Source: a bacterium (lineage in GTDB: Bacteria; Electryoneota; JAOADG01). Taken from it: DNA of 64,000 bases. Location of the stretch: NCBI GenBank assembly GCA_026417415.1, contig JAOADG010000008.1, positions 705,612-769,611 on the forward strand, read 5' to 3'. Under the pieces are notes generated by a model. That model ran no database searches and was not told where the DNA came from. It saw only the letters and a program-made list of their open reading frames with translations. Shown here in pieces: positions 36,314-45,908 of the stretch. The position numbers and the translations under genes were made by a program. Numbering within the stretch: position 1 is the first letter of the stretch; every line of letters starts with the position of its first letter.

Positions 36314-37600
36314 TTAATAGGGATTCAAACGGTTGAAAAATTTTTGATGATATTCTGTTGTATTATTGAGTGTATTTTGCCTATTCGTTAACAAAGGTGG
36401 TTGAACGATGTAAAAATGAAATGTAGTGTCATTGCTTATGTTATTCCCTCCATCCATTGCATAAAATTTTATACGATAGTGATCAAAAGGTGGTCTACGA
36501 TAATTGGGATGAGTAGGCCGATTACGATTATCTAACTGAAATGGTACGATAAATTTCCCATCTAATGCAACACTATCAAATCCTGTACCCTCCACCAAGA
36601 GTGTATCCCAAAAAGATGAATCTCCTAAAAGATCTCTAAACAATTCTACATTCATAGAACGAATGTCTGATGCCGATTGTGGGTCATACCAACTCACATC
36701 AAATTGAAAAACAACCGTATCTGTTGCGTTAGAATCAAATAATACAAGCGTCTGTCCAACTACAGTGTTTCCGATTAAAGAAATTGTATCACATATTGGT
36801 GGTCTATTTTCGATCCATACCACAAATGAATCACTTACCGAAGAACGTAATAAATCTGTTGAAGTAACGATAAAACGGTAATCTCCAGTTTGTTTTCCTG
36901 ATGCAAAAGAATAGGGAAGAATTAATCTCCAAGTTTGGTTACTGCCGAATGTTTGGAATTCGCGAATACCTCTTTGAATTCGATTGGGTAATTGATAAAT
37001 GTACGTTACCACAGAACGGATTCCAGATTCTATAAGAGTATCTGGATCAAAAGTGGAAATAATGATAGCAGTATCTGTGCCACTGTATATTGAATCCGGA
37101 TATGTCATTGAAAGTATCACAGGTGATAGATTTTGTACAATTAGCCATCTTTTTTGCAAGATTGAACTTTGGTTTTCAAGGTGAACCTCTATTTTAAGAT
37201 CCACAGTTTGTAAAGGAATTAAACCTACTGCAATTCTTAAACTCCAAATGTTATCGTTCGGAATGACATCGCCAGAAGAATTCAATAACCAAGGTAAACC
37301 AGCATTTTCTATTTGTTCAATTCCACCATCATCTTTAAAATAAATTTGAATAGGATTGGGTAAATTCATCAGCGTAAGAATCACTGAATCAGCATGTGCA
37401 TTAGCATCTACTCGAACCATTATTTGTTGAAACGTACTATCATTGGCTACCCAAACGCTATCGGAAGAAAATAGTGTGAAACCATACAATTGAACTTGAT
37501 GGGTTGAAGAATCAACTAAATCCTTTTCGTAAACACAAGAAGTCAACAATAAAGCTGTTTTCAAAGTCAATAAGAGTATTATTAAACGGTTTATCAACAA
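36314..37600 (-). CDS. Large lipoprotein with beta-sandwich repeats
   Basis: A TTG at 37600 with AGGA eight bases upstream gives 428 residues. The lipoprotein signal is IILLLTLKTALLLTSC. The body has several beta-rich modules with the pattern seen in bacterial Ig-like or FN3-like domains (for example NLSPVILSMTYPDSIYSGTD). No catalytic motif was seen. It lies 27 bases downstream of the giant type IX cargo protein and four bases upstream of the BNR protein, so it is likely their co-expressed surface partner. Confidence 0.7.
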   Translation of the reverse strand: MLINRLIILLLTLKTALLLTSCVYEKDLVDSSTHQVQLYGFTLFSSDSVWVANDSTFQQIMVRVDANAHADSVILTLMNLPNPIQIYFKDDGGIEQIENAGLPWLLNSSGDVIPNDNIWSLRIAVGLIPLQTVDLKIEVHLENQSSILQKRWLIVQNLSPVILSMTYPDSIYSGTDTAIIISTFDPDTLIESGIRSVVTYIYQLPNRIQRGIREFQTFGSNQTWRLILPYSFASGKQTGDYRFIVTSTDLLRSSVSDSFVVWIENRPPICDTISLIGNTVVGQTLVLFDSNATDTVVFQFDVSWYDPQSASDIRSMNVELFRDLLGDSSFWDTLLVEGTGFDSVALDGKFIVPFQLDNRNRPTHPNYRRPPFDHYRIKFYAMDGGNNISNDTTFHFYIVQPPLLTNRQNTLNNTTEYHQKFFNRLNPY

Positions 37601-37627
37601 TTCTTTTTTCCTATTTACTAAAGAAGA

Positions 37628-40600
37628 CTAACGTAATACGACTATTTTTTGTATCTCAGAATATGAGTCAGCATTCAATTCTAAAAAATACATTCCTGAA
37701 GGTAGTTGTTCATTTTTCCACCGTATGAAGTGGCTACCCGCCTCAATAGGTCCTGAATATATTTCAGAAACTACTCTTCCCAAAATATTAACAACTTGAA
37801 GTCGAATTTTGCATGAATGTGGAATATCAATACAAATCGTAGTTCCTGAATTAAATGGATTAGGATAAACTGGATGTAATCTCCAACAATTAGGAATGTT
37901 GTTATTTATCAAATGCGTGTAATTGGTTTGCAAATCAATTGTGACATGACTGGTTGCATTTGCACAAGTATTTGTAAAAATATAAATGTTTGCAGAAAGC
38001 TGATTAGGACGGATAATTGTTGTATCAAAAGTAAATCGTACAAGTGCAGTTTGTATTTGATTGGGTTGTAAAACACCTTGTGTTGGCTGTAAAGATATCC
38101 AATTCTGAAAAGCGCCACTTGTGGGATGTATAAATGCAATGCCATAATTGTCCATCTGTGTAGGTATGCCGATCCCCGTTGAGGAGCTGAAGTAATTTTG
38201 TAGATAGTAAGCATTTGTTCCAGTACCACCCTGAATGCCGATAGTAGGTGATAGTGAATTTTCACGTATGGTTCTGTAAAGAATCAGAATTGCACTTTGA
38301 CTACAATGTAGTTGTACTTGAAAATGGACTGTATCTTGCTGATTTGGATATCGATTCCCATACCATTCAATAAAATAGATACTATCCTGTGTTTCAAAAT
38401 AGGTATAGACCTCTGTTTCTAAATCGTCCCACAAGGGAAGGATTGAATTTATTGCATTAACTGTTGGTAAAGAATAATTGTAACGAACACCATATGAATT
38501 GTTATCTGAAACGAATTGAATCATCCCGTTTGTATTAATCCGTATGGAATCATAAACATTTCCATAAAAACGAAAACTACATCCATTCATAGATAATTTT
38601 AAAGCAACATCATCACCACGTAACTTTAAATTAGTGGACTCACGTATGTTACGATACTGTATCCATCTTGGGAAACGAAAATCGTCACGATCAAAAGAAA
38701 TGTATCCATATCCATCTGGCCCCCAAAATTGATCAATAGTTTGAGAAGGAGTTTCAATAAAGGTTTCTGAGTGGTCTTTCGGCGGGTCAACTATAGAATG
38801 AAACTCTGACGGGAGCTCTGAAGGTGGTAGATAGAGTAATGTATCCATCGGTAAATATCTTATGGCACTTCTCCATTCTAATGGTACCTCACCGATATTA
38901 CTGATTTGCATCGAGATAACTAGAGTATCAGAACCGACTGTTTGTGTTATTGAAGTTGGGTTTACAGAAATGGCAGGAGTATAGAGTGTATCTAGAAATG
39001 AAATGGTTTGATTAGGTAGCACCTGAGAACGAAGATGTCTTAAAGGAGATGGATATAAGCAATTTGAAACAATTTCTATATTCCAAATTCCAGAAGGTAC
39101 AGTTAAAGACCAATTTCCAGTTTGATTAGACGTTGTACTCCAGTTATTATTACAAGAAATGACTGCGTTAGAAATAGGTGTCCCATCCCTTCTTCTTAAA
39201 ATGCCCACAAAATTACCGTTGGTCCGAGCTAATCCCCATATTCTCACAGCTGAACTATCCGAAGGAATGAAATTGCCATTTCCATTGATATAAAGTTCAA
39301 CACCATTTATTCCTAAATGGTCTTCCACACCGATTCCATACGCAACTTCAGATGGTGCATCCAAATAACTAAAATAAATTTCACCATTAGGATACAACCA
39401 TACTTGAAAAGAACCCGCAATTTGATTTGATGCTTGGTACCGAACATTTTCATAGGATACAACAAACAAATCCTCAAAACTTCCAATTTTTACACTTCCA
39501 TTAGTACAATTCAAATCATCCCACATTGGTGCTATTATTGCTTGTGGCATTTGGATGGATGGAAATGAAATTGGTTCTGTAGGATAGGGTAAGTTGCTTG
39601 TAAAAGTTAAGAAACCATTTGAAGTTATTGAAACCGAATCGTACCAAACACCATAAAAAGGAAAGCGAAAACCAATTGGTACGCGAACAACATTATCTTG
39701 AAACAACGGCAAAGAAGGAGCAGAATTTAGTGAAAACCAATAAAAATTATCCACTCGCCAATCGCCTAAAATATTTACTCGAACTGCATTAGATGCATAA
39801 GAGCGATTGGGTTGTGTTGCTGCATCATCAAATGCAATAACTTTGTATTCATAAAAATACGTCGTATCGGATACTGGATCAATAAAATTGGTTACGGTTG
39901 CTGGTAATGTTGCAATTAAAGTAGTATCGCGATATACGAAAAACCCTTGCAAATCAGTAAGAGGAGTTTGATCAACATTTTTATTTGGAGCAACCCAAGT
40001 TAAATAGTTAGATACTGCACCTGTAGTTACACGTAATGATTCAGGAGGTGCAGGTTTCATATTAAAACGTATAGAAACCGGTGATGATAAAATTGATTCA
40101 GTCGGTGGAGTTGAATAGAGTGCACTTATTTGGTAAGAGAAGTAAATGTTTTCGAATTGACTCCCTATTGAATCTGTATAAACAAACTGATGTGACGGAA
40201 CCGTAGCAACTAATGTGTTATTACGATAAATGTTAAACCCTACTCTTGTATCTACTTCGTCTATATTTGAAAAACTCCATCGCAAAGATACACGATCATC
40301 AAAGAGTGTATCTACGGAAACTATCATAGGTGATAGATTTCCTAAAGATGTAAGCTGAAAATTAAGAATTAATGTACTGTCAGGTAATATATTCACAACT
40401 TGAGTAACCGATTGGTAACCTTCGGAACGAGCAATAATCTGATATTGACCTGTAGGAATATTACGAATTGAATACTGATTAGAGTTAAATGGAATATCAA
40501 ATACTCCAAAGTTGACCAATTCAACTTGGCCTCCAATTATTTCTCCTAAACTCGATGTAAAAGTTCCTTGAATGGATCCGTTATAAAAAGTCGGAATTAG

Positions 40601-42382
40601 TTGAAATGAAAACTGATTTGTATTTGGTATATCGATAGGTAAAAGAAATGATCTTCTACTACCATCTAAATTTTCTACACCTAAAGCAAATTGTGGTGGA
40701 TTGTTTACATTTCTGTAATTGAGTTGAATTACACCATTTTCATTAAGAATATATTGAAAAGAAATCCAGCGATTTGGATTGTCTCTTTCTACTGCCTTGT
40801 TAAAGGTGATGATAAAACGTTGGTTGATACTATCATAATAATATTTCACACTGTCTCTTGGAATAGTCCAGTCATGCCATGCTGCAGCCAATATATTGTT
40901 CGGTTGAGATGGTGTTAATAACGACTGATAACCGATTTGTGAATACTGAATAGGACTAAAAGAAATATAGCCACTTGTTGTCACTTGAAAGAAAGAGTAG
41001 TTAGATTGAAAAAAAGGAAAATTGAAATACAGATTTTCAGAAACCATGTTGTTTCCAAATAAGTTTAATGTAGTTCCAACTTGTGAAATTTCATTCCAAG
41101 TAAATGGTGCTAAACTGATTTGGTAATTTTGAATTGTATATGGTGTTGTTGAGATTGTAGAAGAATAAGAGGAATATCCGTCATGTGTGATCACTCGAAC
41201 GTTGTAAAGATATCTGTAACCGTTTACTAAATTAATATCCGAAGCAACCGTATCTAATCGATTTACACGAATTTGTATAAGAGAAGTATCATTCATTTCA
41301 TTAATTCTGTAAATTGCATATCCTAAAAAATTGGTCGGAGTGGTGTGACGTTGCCAAGCAAGTTTACAATTGCCGTTTACAGCATATTGTATTTGAACAT
41401 TTTGTGGTGCTGATGGTACAATAATTTGTGGTTGTAAAGTAATGATTGTATCAAGTTGATTGTTAACAGGAACAGTAAGTGTACCGTACATCGCTTGATA
41501 ATTATCAGCAACTATGAAAAAAGGATAATTCCCTGATACTAAAGAAAATTGTGCAATCCCATTGCTATTCGTTAACTGGAATTGAACAGTAGGGGATTGA
41601 AATACAACCAATCCATTTGAAACGGGCTGAGATAGATGATTTTGTATAGTGATTTGTGCAGATCCAAAATTTCTATAAAAACGAATCGCTAGCTGTGAAG
41701 TTGGTACAGAAGGATTACCATTGAAAGTATATGTAAGATATTGATTATTACTTCCGCCATTGGGCCCTTGTATTCCTATTGTTGTAGAGTTTGCTGGATT
41801 TTGAACAGTATGATAGACAAATAGAATTTCGCCATTTGAATATAGTTGAATTTGAAATGTAAATCTATTAAGACGCGCGACTTGATGGGCAACTTGATAC
41901 CATTCAACAATCATTCTTGAATTGTTTACATCATAGTAGTACCAAACCGAACCGCTTTCAGGAAGGTACAAGTCGTCCCAAAAAGCAAAAATCATAGGGT
42001 TTGAAAAAATCGATGCTGGTAGATTACTATTGGAAAAAGTATTCGAAATTGTTCCAAAACCAATAAAACCATTCGAACAGATAGAAATTGTGTTAGCGTA
42101 GGTGTTTCCATAAAATGGAAACATGAAACCTTGCAGAGGAATAGATACTACTTCATCATCTAAGGTTAAACCAGTATTTATTCCGGGACCACCAGCTATA
42201 CCTGAAATTTCTATCCAATTGTATGTTGGACCATTAGGTTCATTCACATTATCAATAAAACGATAACCGTAGGCATCTGGACCACCTTGACGTTGGATTT
42301 CGTGAAATTTGACTGTAGGATAAGTAGAAGAAATTGCTGCATTCAAAAAGAAAAGCAATAGAAATAAAACCGTATAAACCAT
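37628..42382 (-). CDS. Giant multidomain type IX-secreted surface protein
   Basis: The 1584-residue protein has a signal peptide (VYTVLFLLLFFLNAAISST) and a C-terminal type IX sorting domain (YPNPFNSGTTICIDI ... GMYFLELNA). Between them are four related beta-domains of about 180 residues (from about 30, 420, 880 and 1200), each with a SNGF/TNGM or TSGY motif and a FPFYG-like strand. The first and last also carry GPDxYGY. Fibronectin type III domains (for example PSAPQNVQIQYAVNGNCKL) and carboxypeptidase-regulatory-like domains (QGTFTSSLGEIIGG and SNAVISCNN) lie between them. The protein is probably an adhesin or surface scaffold. GAGG lies six bases before the ATG. Confidence 0.88.
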   Translation of the reverse strand: MVYTVLFLLLFFLNAAISSTYPTVKFHEIQRQGGPDAYGYRFIDNVNEPNGPTYNWIEISGIAGGPGINTGLTLDDEVVSIPLQGFMFPFYGNTYANTISICSNGFIGFGTISNTFSNSNLPASIFSNPMIFAFWDDLYLPESGSVWYYYDVNNSRMIVEWYQVAHQVARLNRFTFQIQLYSNGEILFVYHTVQNPANSTTIGIQGPNGGSNNQYLTYTFNGNPSVPTSQLAIRFYRNFGSAQITIQNHLSQPVSNGLVVFQSPTVQFQLTNSNGIAQFSLVSGNYPFFIVADNYQAMYGTLTVPVNNQLDTIITLQPQIIVPSAPQNVQIQYAVNGNCKLAWQRHTTPTNFLGYAIYRINEMNDTSLIQIRVNRLDTVASDINLVNGYRYLYNVRVITHDGYSSYSSTISTTPYTIQNYQISLAPFTWNEISQVGTTLNLFGNNMVSENLYFNFPFFQSNYSFFQVTTSGYISFSPIQYSQIGYQSLLTPSQPNNILAAAWHDWTIPRDSVKYYYDSINQRFIITFNKAVERDNPNRWISFQYILNENGVIQLNYRNVNNPPQFALGVENLDGSRRSFLLPIDIPNTNQFSFQLIPTFYNGSIQGTFTSSLGEIIGGQVELVNFGVFDIPFNSNQYSIRNIPTGQYQIIARSEGYQSVTQVVNILPDSTLILNFQLTSLGNLSPMIVSVDTLFDDRVSLRWSFSNIDEVDTRVGFNIYRNNTLVATVPSHQFVYTDSIGSQFENIYFSYQISALYSTPPTESILSSPVSIRFNMKPAPPESLRVTTGAVSNYLTWVAPNKNVDQTPLTDLQGFFVYRDTTLIATLPATVTNFIDPVSDTTYFYEYKVIAFDDAATQPNRSYASNAVRVNILGDWRVDNFYWFSLNSAPSLPLFQDNVVRVPIGFRFPFYGVWYDSVSITSNGFLTFTSNLPYPTEPISFPSIQMPQAIIAPMWDDLNCTNGSVKIGSFEDLFVVSYENVRYQASNQIAGSFQVWLYPNGEIYFSYLDAPSEVAYGIGVEDHLGINGVELYINGNGNFIPSDSSAVRIWGLARTNGNFVGILRRRDGTPISNAVISCNNNWSTTSNQTGNWSLTVPSGIWNIEIVSNCLYPSPLRHLRSQVLPNQTISFLDTLYTPAISVNPTSITQTVGSDTLVISMQISNIGEVPLEWRSAIRYLPMDTLLYLPPSELPSEFHSIVDPPKDHSETFIETPSQTIDQFWGPDGYGYISFDRDDFRFPRWIQYRNIRESTNLKLRGDDVALKLSMNGCSFRFYGNVYDSIRINTNGMIQFVSDNNSYGVRYNYSLPTVNAINSILPLWDDLETEVYTYFETQDSIYFIEWYGNRYPNQQDTVHFQVQLHCSQSAILILYRTIRENSLSPTIGIQGGTGTNAYYLQNYFSSSTGIGIPTQMDNYGIAFIHPTSGAFQNWISLQPTQGVLQPNQIQTALVRFTFDTTIIRPNQLSANIYIFTNTCANATSHVTIDLQTNYTHLINNNIPNCWRLHPVYPNPFNSGTTICIDIPHSCKIRLQVVNILGRVVSEIYSGPIEAGSHFIRWKNEQLPSGMYFLELNADSYSEIQKIVVLR

Positions 42383-42431
42383 TTTACCTCAATCTTCACA
42401 AAGTTAAGCACTTGACACTATTTCAAATCAA

Positions 42432-42457
42432 AAAGGGGACGTAAATACGTCCCCTTT
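42432..42457. terminator. Strong hairpin terminator after mdh
   Basis: An 11-base-pair stem (AAAGGGGACGT / ACGTCCCCTTT) with an AAAT loop sits between the mdh stop and the start of the giant surface gene. On the minus strand TTTGATTTG follows, a T-rich tract; the stem can act in both directions. It separates the metabolic genes from the surface block. Confidence 0.85.
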
Positions 42458-42473
42458 ATCATCAAATTCAAAA

Positions 42474-43400
42474 TTAAATTCCTGTAACTTTCGCTATCTC
42501 AGTTTGAACGTGTTTCACTGATGTTGCAAATAGTTGTTTTTCTTCTTCATTAAGCGGGAATTCAAGAACTTTTTCAACACCATCCTTACCAAGGATACAA
42601 GGAACTCCCATATAAACATCTTTGTAACCATACTCACCATTCAACCATGCACACACGGGTAACAATCTTTTTCTATCTTTAACAATTGCTGCAACCATTT
42701 CTACAGTGGCGGCTGCAGGTGCGTAATATGCTGATCCTGTTTTTAAATAAGCGACAATTTCAGCACCGCCATTCTGTGTTCTTTTTACAATTGCATCAAT
42801 TTGTTCTTTTGACATTAGATGTTCTAACGGAATTCCTCCAACGGAAGTAAATCTTGGTAATGGTACCATCGTGTCACCGTGACCCCCTAAAACCATTCCG
42901 TGTATATCTCGTACAGAAATACCTAGTGCTTCTGATATGAACATCTTGTAACGTGCCGTATCAAGAATTCCAGCCATTCCGAATACACGATTTGTTGGGA
43001 ATTTTGATACTTTCAAGGCAACATATGTCATTACATCTAATGGATTAGAAACCACGATTAGGATTGCATTCGGGGATTTGGGTGCAGCTTTAGAAATCGC
43101 ATCTTTCACAATTTCCGTATTGGCATCACGTAAATCGTCTCGTGACATTCCCGGTTTTCGTGCTAAACCTGCTGTCATAATGATAATATCGCTATTCACG
43201 GTATCATCATAAGTGTTTGTTCCTTTAACTTTTGTATCATACAACTGTACGGGACCTGATTGCCAAATATCTAAGCCCTTTCCTTGTGGTATTCCTTCTA
43301 ATATATCTAATAGAATGATTTCATTTGCTAATTCTTGGTCTGCAATACGTAAGGCAGTTGTAGCACCGACATTGCCAGCTCCAATCACTGTAATTTTCAT
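42474..43400 (-). CDS. mdh: Malate dehydrogenase
   Basis: MDH interconverts malate and oxaloacetate. The ATG at 43400 gives 308 residues starting MKITVIGAGNVGATTALR, with AGGAGA five bases upstream; an ATG 33 bases earlier adds an unrelated leader and is rejected. The Rossmann loop is followed by TAGLARKPGMSRDDL, with the substrate arginines typical of MDH rather than LDH, and the catalytic histidine in GGHGDTMVPLPR. It is of the LDH-like MDH type found in Chlorobi and Chloroflexi. A terminator follows. Confidence 0.96.
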   Translation of the reverse strand: MKITVIGAGNVGATTALRIADQELANEIILLDILEGIPQGKGLDIWQSGPVQLYDTKVKGTNTYDDTVNSDIIIMTAGLARKPGMSRDDLRDANTEIVKDAISKAAPKSPNAILIVVSNPLDVMTYVALKVSKFPTNRVFGMAGILDTARYKMFISEALGISVRDIHGMVLGGHGDTMVPLPRFTSVGGIPLEHLMSKEQIDAIVKRTQNGGAEIVAYLKTGSAYYAPAAATVEMVAAIVKDRKRLLPVCAWLNGEYGYKDVYMGVPCILGKDGVEKVLEFPLNEEEKQLFATSVKHVQTEIAKVTGI

Positions 43401-43405
43401 GGGTA

Positions 43406-43411
43406 TCTCCT
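43406..43411 (-). promoter_or_regulatory. Ribosome binding site fixing the mdh start
   Basis: AGGAGA lies five bases before ATG 43400 and decides against the longer upstream reading. Confidence 0.75.
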
Positions 43412-43462
43412 GCGGTTGATTGTGGTAATACATTTCAAAAATAAGGAACTATTTCTAAAATC

Positions 43463-44485
43463 TCAATCATTTTTGTGTTTATTGTAAAATTCCATAAAAA
43501 GTAACCAGTTCGTTTCATTGATTTTTGTACGTGTTGATTCCATCCATTCTAGTATCCAATTCATAGGTACACCAGTATTTTTACATCCGTACAAATGAGA
43601 TTCAAATTGTCGAACAAAAGTAGTTTGGCTAAGCATAGCGACAATTAGAAATTCGCGGTCAGACAGTTTTAAGTAAGGACGGCTGAGGACTTTGCCGTAA
43701 CCTTCTATTAACATCCAACTGGTCAACTCTGGTGATAGTTTTCTAAAGTGTTCAATTAAACGCGGATAATGATCAGTATAAACTTTTTGACAAACGATTT
43801 TTCCTTTTTCTAACCAATCGTCACATAAGCATTCAATAGGATATGTAGTTTGATAATTAGTATTGGAAACAATTTCAGTAAAAAGCCGCATTCCTTCAAT
43901 TGCTGACGGAAATCCATAAAAAAGGTAAGTTTGTAGAATAGCTTCGTAGAGACAGTTTGGTTGAATATTCTTATCAAATGCATTTATCAATAAATGCTTT
44001 GAAAAATTGTAATCGTGTTCTTTTAAAGAGACAATGAAATCTGATAAAGCAAACAATTGTGTTTTAGTAAGTTCAAATTGTTCCTTGATAGAAGAATGAC
44101 ATTTTTTTTCATAACGCAACTCCACCTTGATGCGATCAGGATCCTCAAGAAATAAAACATTGTCCTCTAGCGATTGATTTTGGTACAGTTGAGGTATTTC
44201 CTTGATTTTACATTCATGTTTAATTTGCTCAAGTAAAGAGATCTCATTCACATAAAAAGCAATATGATTTAATCCGACTCTTTTTCTATGAAAAGGTGGT
44301 TGGAGGTAATGTGGATCAACTTGAACAAATACAATGTATGTACCTTGTAATAGATAACTGAATCCAGATTTCCACTCTTGGTAAAGAGTATAATTGAATT
44401 TTTTGAGTAACCATTCCCAAAACACCCTGGATCTATTTAAATCAGTTACATTGATTTCAATGTGGTGGAGTGAACCATTCTTCAT
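43463..44485 (-). CDS. VOC-domain / carboxymuconolactone-decarboxylase-like fusion protein
   Basis: The 340 residues contain two parts. Residues about 1-125 form a VOC (glyoxalase/dioxygenase) domain: LHHIEINVTDLNRSRVFW, GLNHIAFYV and a FLEDPDRIKVELRY end. Residues about 145-335 resemble carboxymuconolactone decarboxylase/AhpD-like helical domains: NCLYEAILQTYLFYGFPSAI and LKLSDREFLIVAMLSQT then QFESHLYGCKN. No CxxC peroxidase motif is present. Metal ligands of the VOC part are plausible (His in HHIEI and NHIAF, Glu in VELRY). The substrate is unknown. The gene ends 62 bases before mdh. Confidence 0.7.
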   Translation of the reverse strand: MKNGSLHHIEINVTDLNRSRVFWEWLLKKFNYTLYQEWKSGFSYLLQGTYIVFVQVDPHYLQPPFHRKRVGLNHIAFYVNEISLLEQIKHECKIKEIPQLYQNQSLEDNVLFLEDPDRIKVELRYEKKCHSSIKEQFELTKTQLFALSDFIVSLKEHDYNFSKHLLINAFDKNIQPNCLYEAILQTYLFYGFPSAIEGMRLFTEIVSNTNYQTTYPIECLCDDWLEKGKIVCQKVYTDHYPRLIEHFRKLSPELTSWMLIEGYGKVLSRPYLKLSDREFLIVAMLSQTTFVRQFESHLYGCKNTGVPMNWILEWMESTRTKINETNWLLFMEFYNKHKND

Positions 44486-44488
44486 ACA

Positions 44489-45901
44489 TCACTGGATAGA
44501 AATCGGAAGTAATAAAGTTCTAACAAAATCTTTGTTAGAAGAATATGTAGCTCGTGCTTGAATTCGAAGTGTGTAGTTTCCGCGTTTAACAGGCGAAATG
44601 ATGTCTCCTTTTTCTACACTGATATTTTGAATATCGGTGATTCCTAATGAGAGATTTTTTTTCACCATTCCATCCCAATCTAATTCAAATTTTCCAGCAT
44701 CCAAACGACGATATGCAATAGTAGTTAGATCTTTTTGTTTGTTATCTAAGAGAGTAACTTCAACTATAGAAGGTTCTGTTAAGTGTCCTTTTATGTTTAA
44801 TTGACGTATTTTATCGTTCCATTGCCAAGTTAAATTTAATACATCTGCACCGATCCAATAGTATTGTGCTCCTTCTTTTTCTGCTATAAAAATTTGGCCA
44901 AATCTTCTATACAATGCTATCCCTCGTGGTTCAATAAACTCACCATCATTTATGCCATAACTTCCAAATTTAGCTAAAAGATTTAAGTTTCTATCAAATT
45001 TCCAAATACAATGATTGATTCGATCAGTTACGTGAATTTGTGAGTAATAATCAATAGCTGCAAATTCCCATTGTACCTTTTCTAATTGAATTTCATAAGC
45101 GTTTAATCTTTTAAGTAATTTACCTAATAATGTAAACTTACTTATTCTTGATTCGTTTGAATCCAGAACAACCAGAAACTCTTCACGCTCATGCGCATAA
45201 ACATAACTCCAAGGTTCGTTTTTATCAATTACAGCAATTCCAACTGGTCCATAAACGTCATAAATTGAATATTGGTATTCATTTTTCTGATTAAATACTT
45301 GAATTCTATTGTTTGCATAATCACAAACGTAAAAATTTCCAGAATTATCTAACGCTATTCCTCGTGGATAATTAAACTCTCCAGTATGATATCCTTTTGA
45401 ACCAATTGATTGATAAAATCTTAAATCAGCTTTGGGATTTTTTAAATGTACTACACGATGATTTCCTTCGTCAGTTACATATACATCCCCTTTTCTATTT
45501 GCTGCAATCCCCCACGGCCGGTTTAATTTTGCATCACCTACTTCTTGATCACCGTATACGCCTAATTCGTACATTGATTTATTATAAATGATTACATTTT
45601 GACCTGAATTGACACCATATACAGTTACTTCATCATCGTCTGCAGTAATTTGTGGATTCTCCCAAGTATCTAAACGTACACAAGCTAATCCTAGCGGGTT
45701 GGAAAATTTTACGCGATTACCTAACAACATGTAAAGTTTTGCTGGTGTTGCGCGAACTATTCCCCATGTATGCTTAAAGGGTGGATATACATAAGTAGAA
45801 GAGGAATTCAGATTGGATGATACGATTGAAACTAATCCTAATAAAAAAAATAAGATAATAATTTTCCTATTCTTTGTTCTCATCATAATTCTTACTTTCA
45901 T
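44489..45901 (-). CDS. Secreted NHL-repeat beta-propeller protein
   Basis: The protein has an N-terminal signal segment (IIILFFLLGLVSIVSS) and at least four NHL-type blades, for example GIAANRKGDVYVTDEGNHRV, GIALDNSGNFYVCDYANNRI and GIALYRRFGQIFIAEK. The C-terminal about 100 residues form another beta domain. NHL propellers bind proteins or ligands. The gene starts about eight bases after the uvrC stop. The first codons offer TTG 45907, ATG 45901 and ATG 45886; the choice of 45901 is uncertain. Confidence 0.82.
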   Translation of the reverse strand: MKVRIMMRTKNRKIIILFFLLGLVSIVSSNLNSSSTYVYPPFKHTWGIVRATPAKLYMLLGNRVKFSNPLGLACVRLDTWENPQITADDDEVTVYGVNSGQNVIIYNKSMYELGVYGDQEVGDAKLNRPWGIAANRKGDVYVTDEGNHRVVHLKNPKADLRFYQSIGSKGYHTGEFNYPRGIALDNSGNFYVCDYANNRIQVFNQKNEYQYSIYDVYGPVGIAVIDKNEPWSYVYAHEREEFLVVLDSNESRISKFTLLGKLLKRLNAYEIQLEKVQWEFAAIDYYSQIHVTDRINHCIWKFDRNLNLLAKFGSYGINDGEFIEPRGIALYRRFGQIFIAEKEGAQYYWIGADVLNLTWQWNDKIRQLNIKGHLTEPSIVEVTLLDNKQKDLTTIAYRRLDAGKFELDWDGMVKKNLSLGITDIQNISVEKGDIISPVKRGNYTLRIQARATYSSNKDFVRTLLLPISIQ

Positions 45902-45908
45902 TTCCAAT

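Noticed and set aside
37909-38265. 118-codon frame inside the giant surface protein
   Set aside because: Out-of-frame shadow on the same strand; the 1584-residue frame covers it fully with conserved domain patterns.
43463-44485. AhpD-type peroxidase for the C-terminal half of the VOC fusion
   Set aside because: No CxxC motif is present, so peroxidase activity is not supported.
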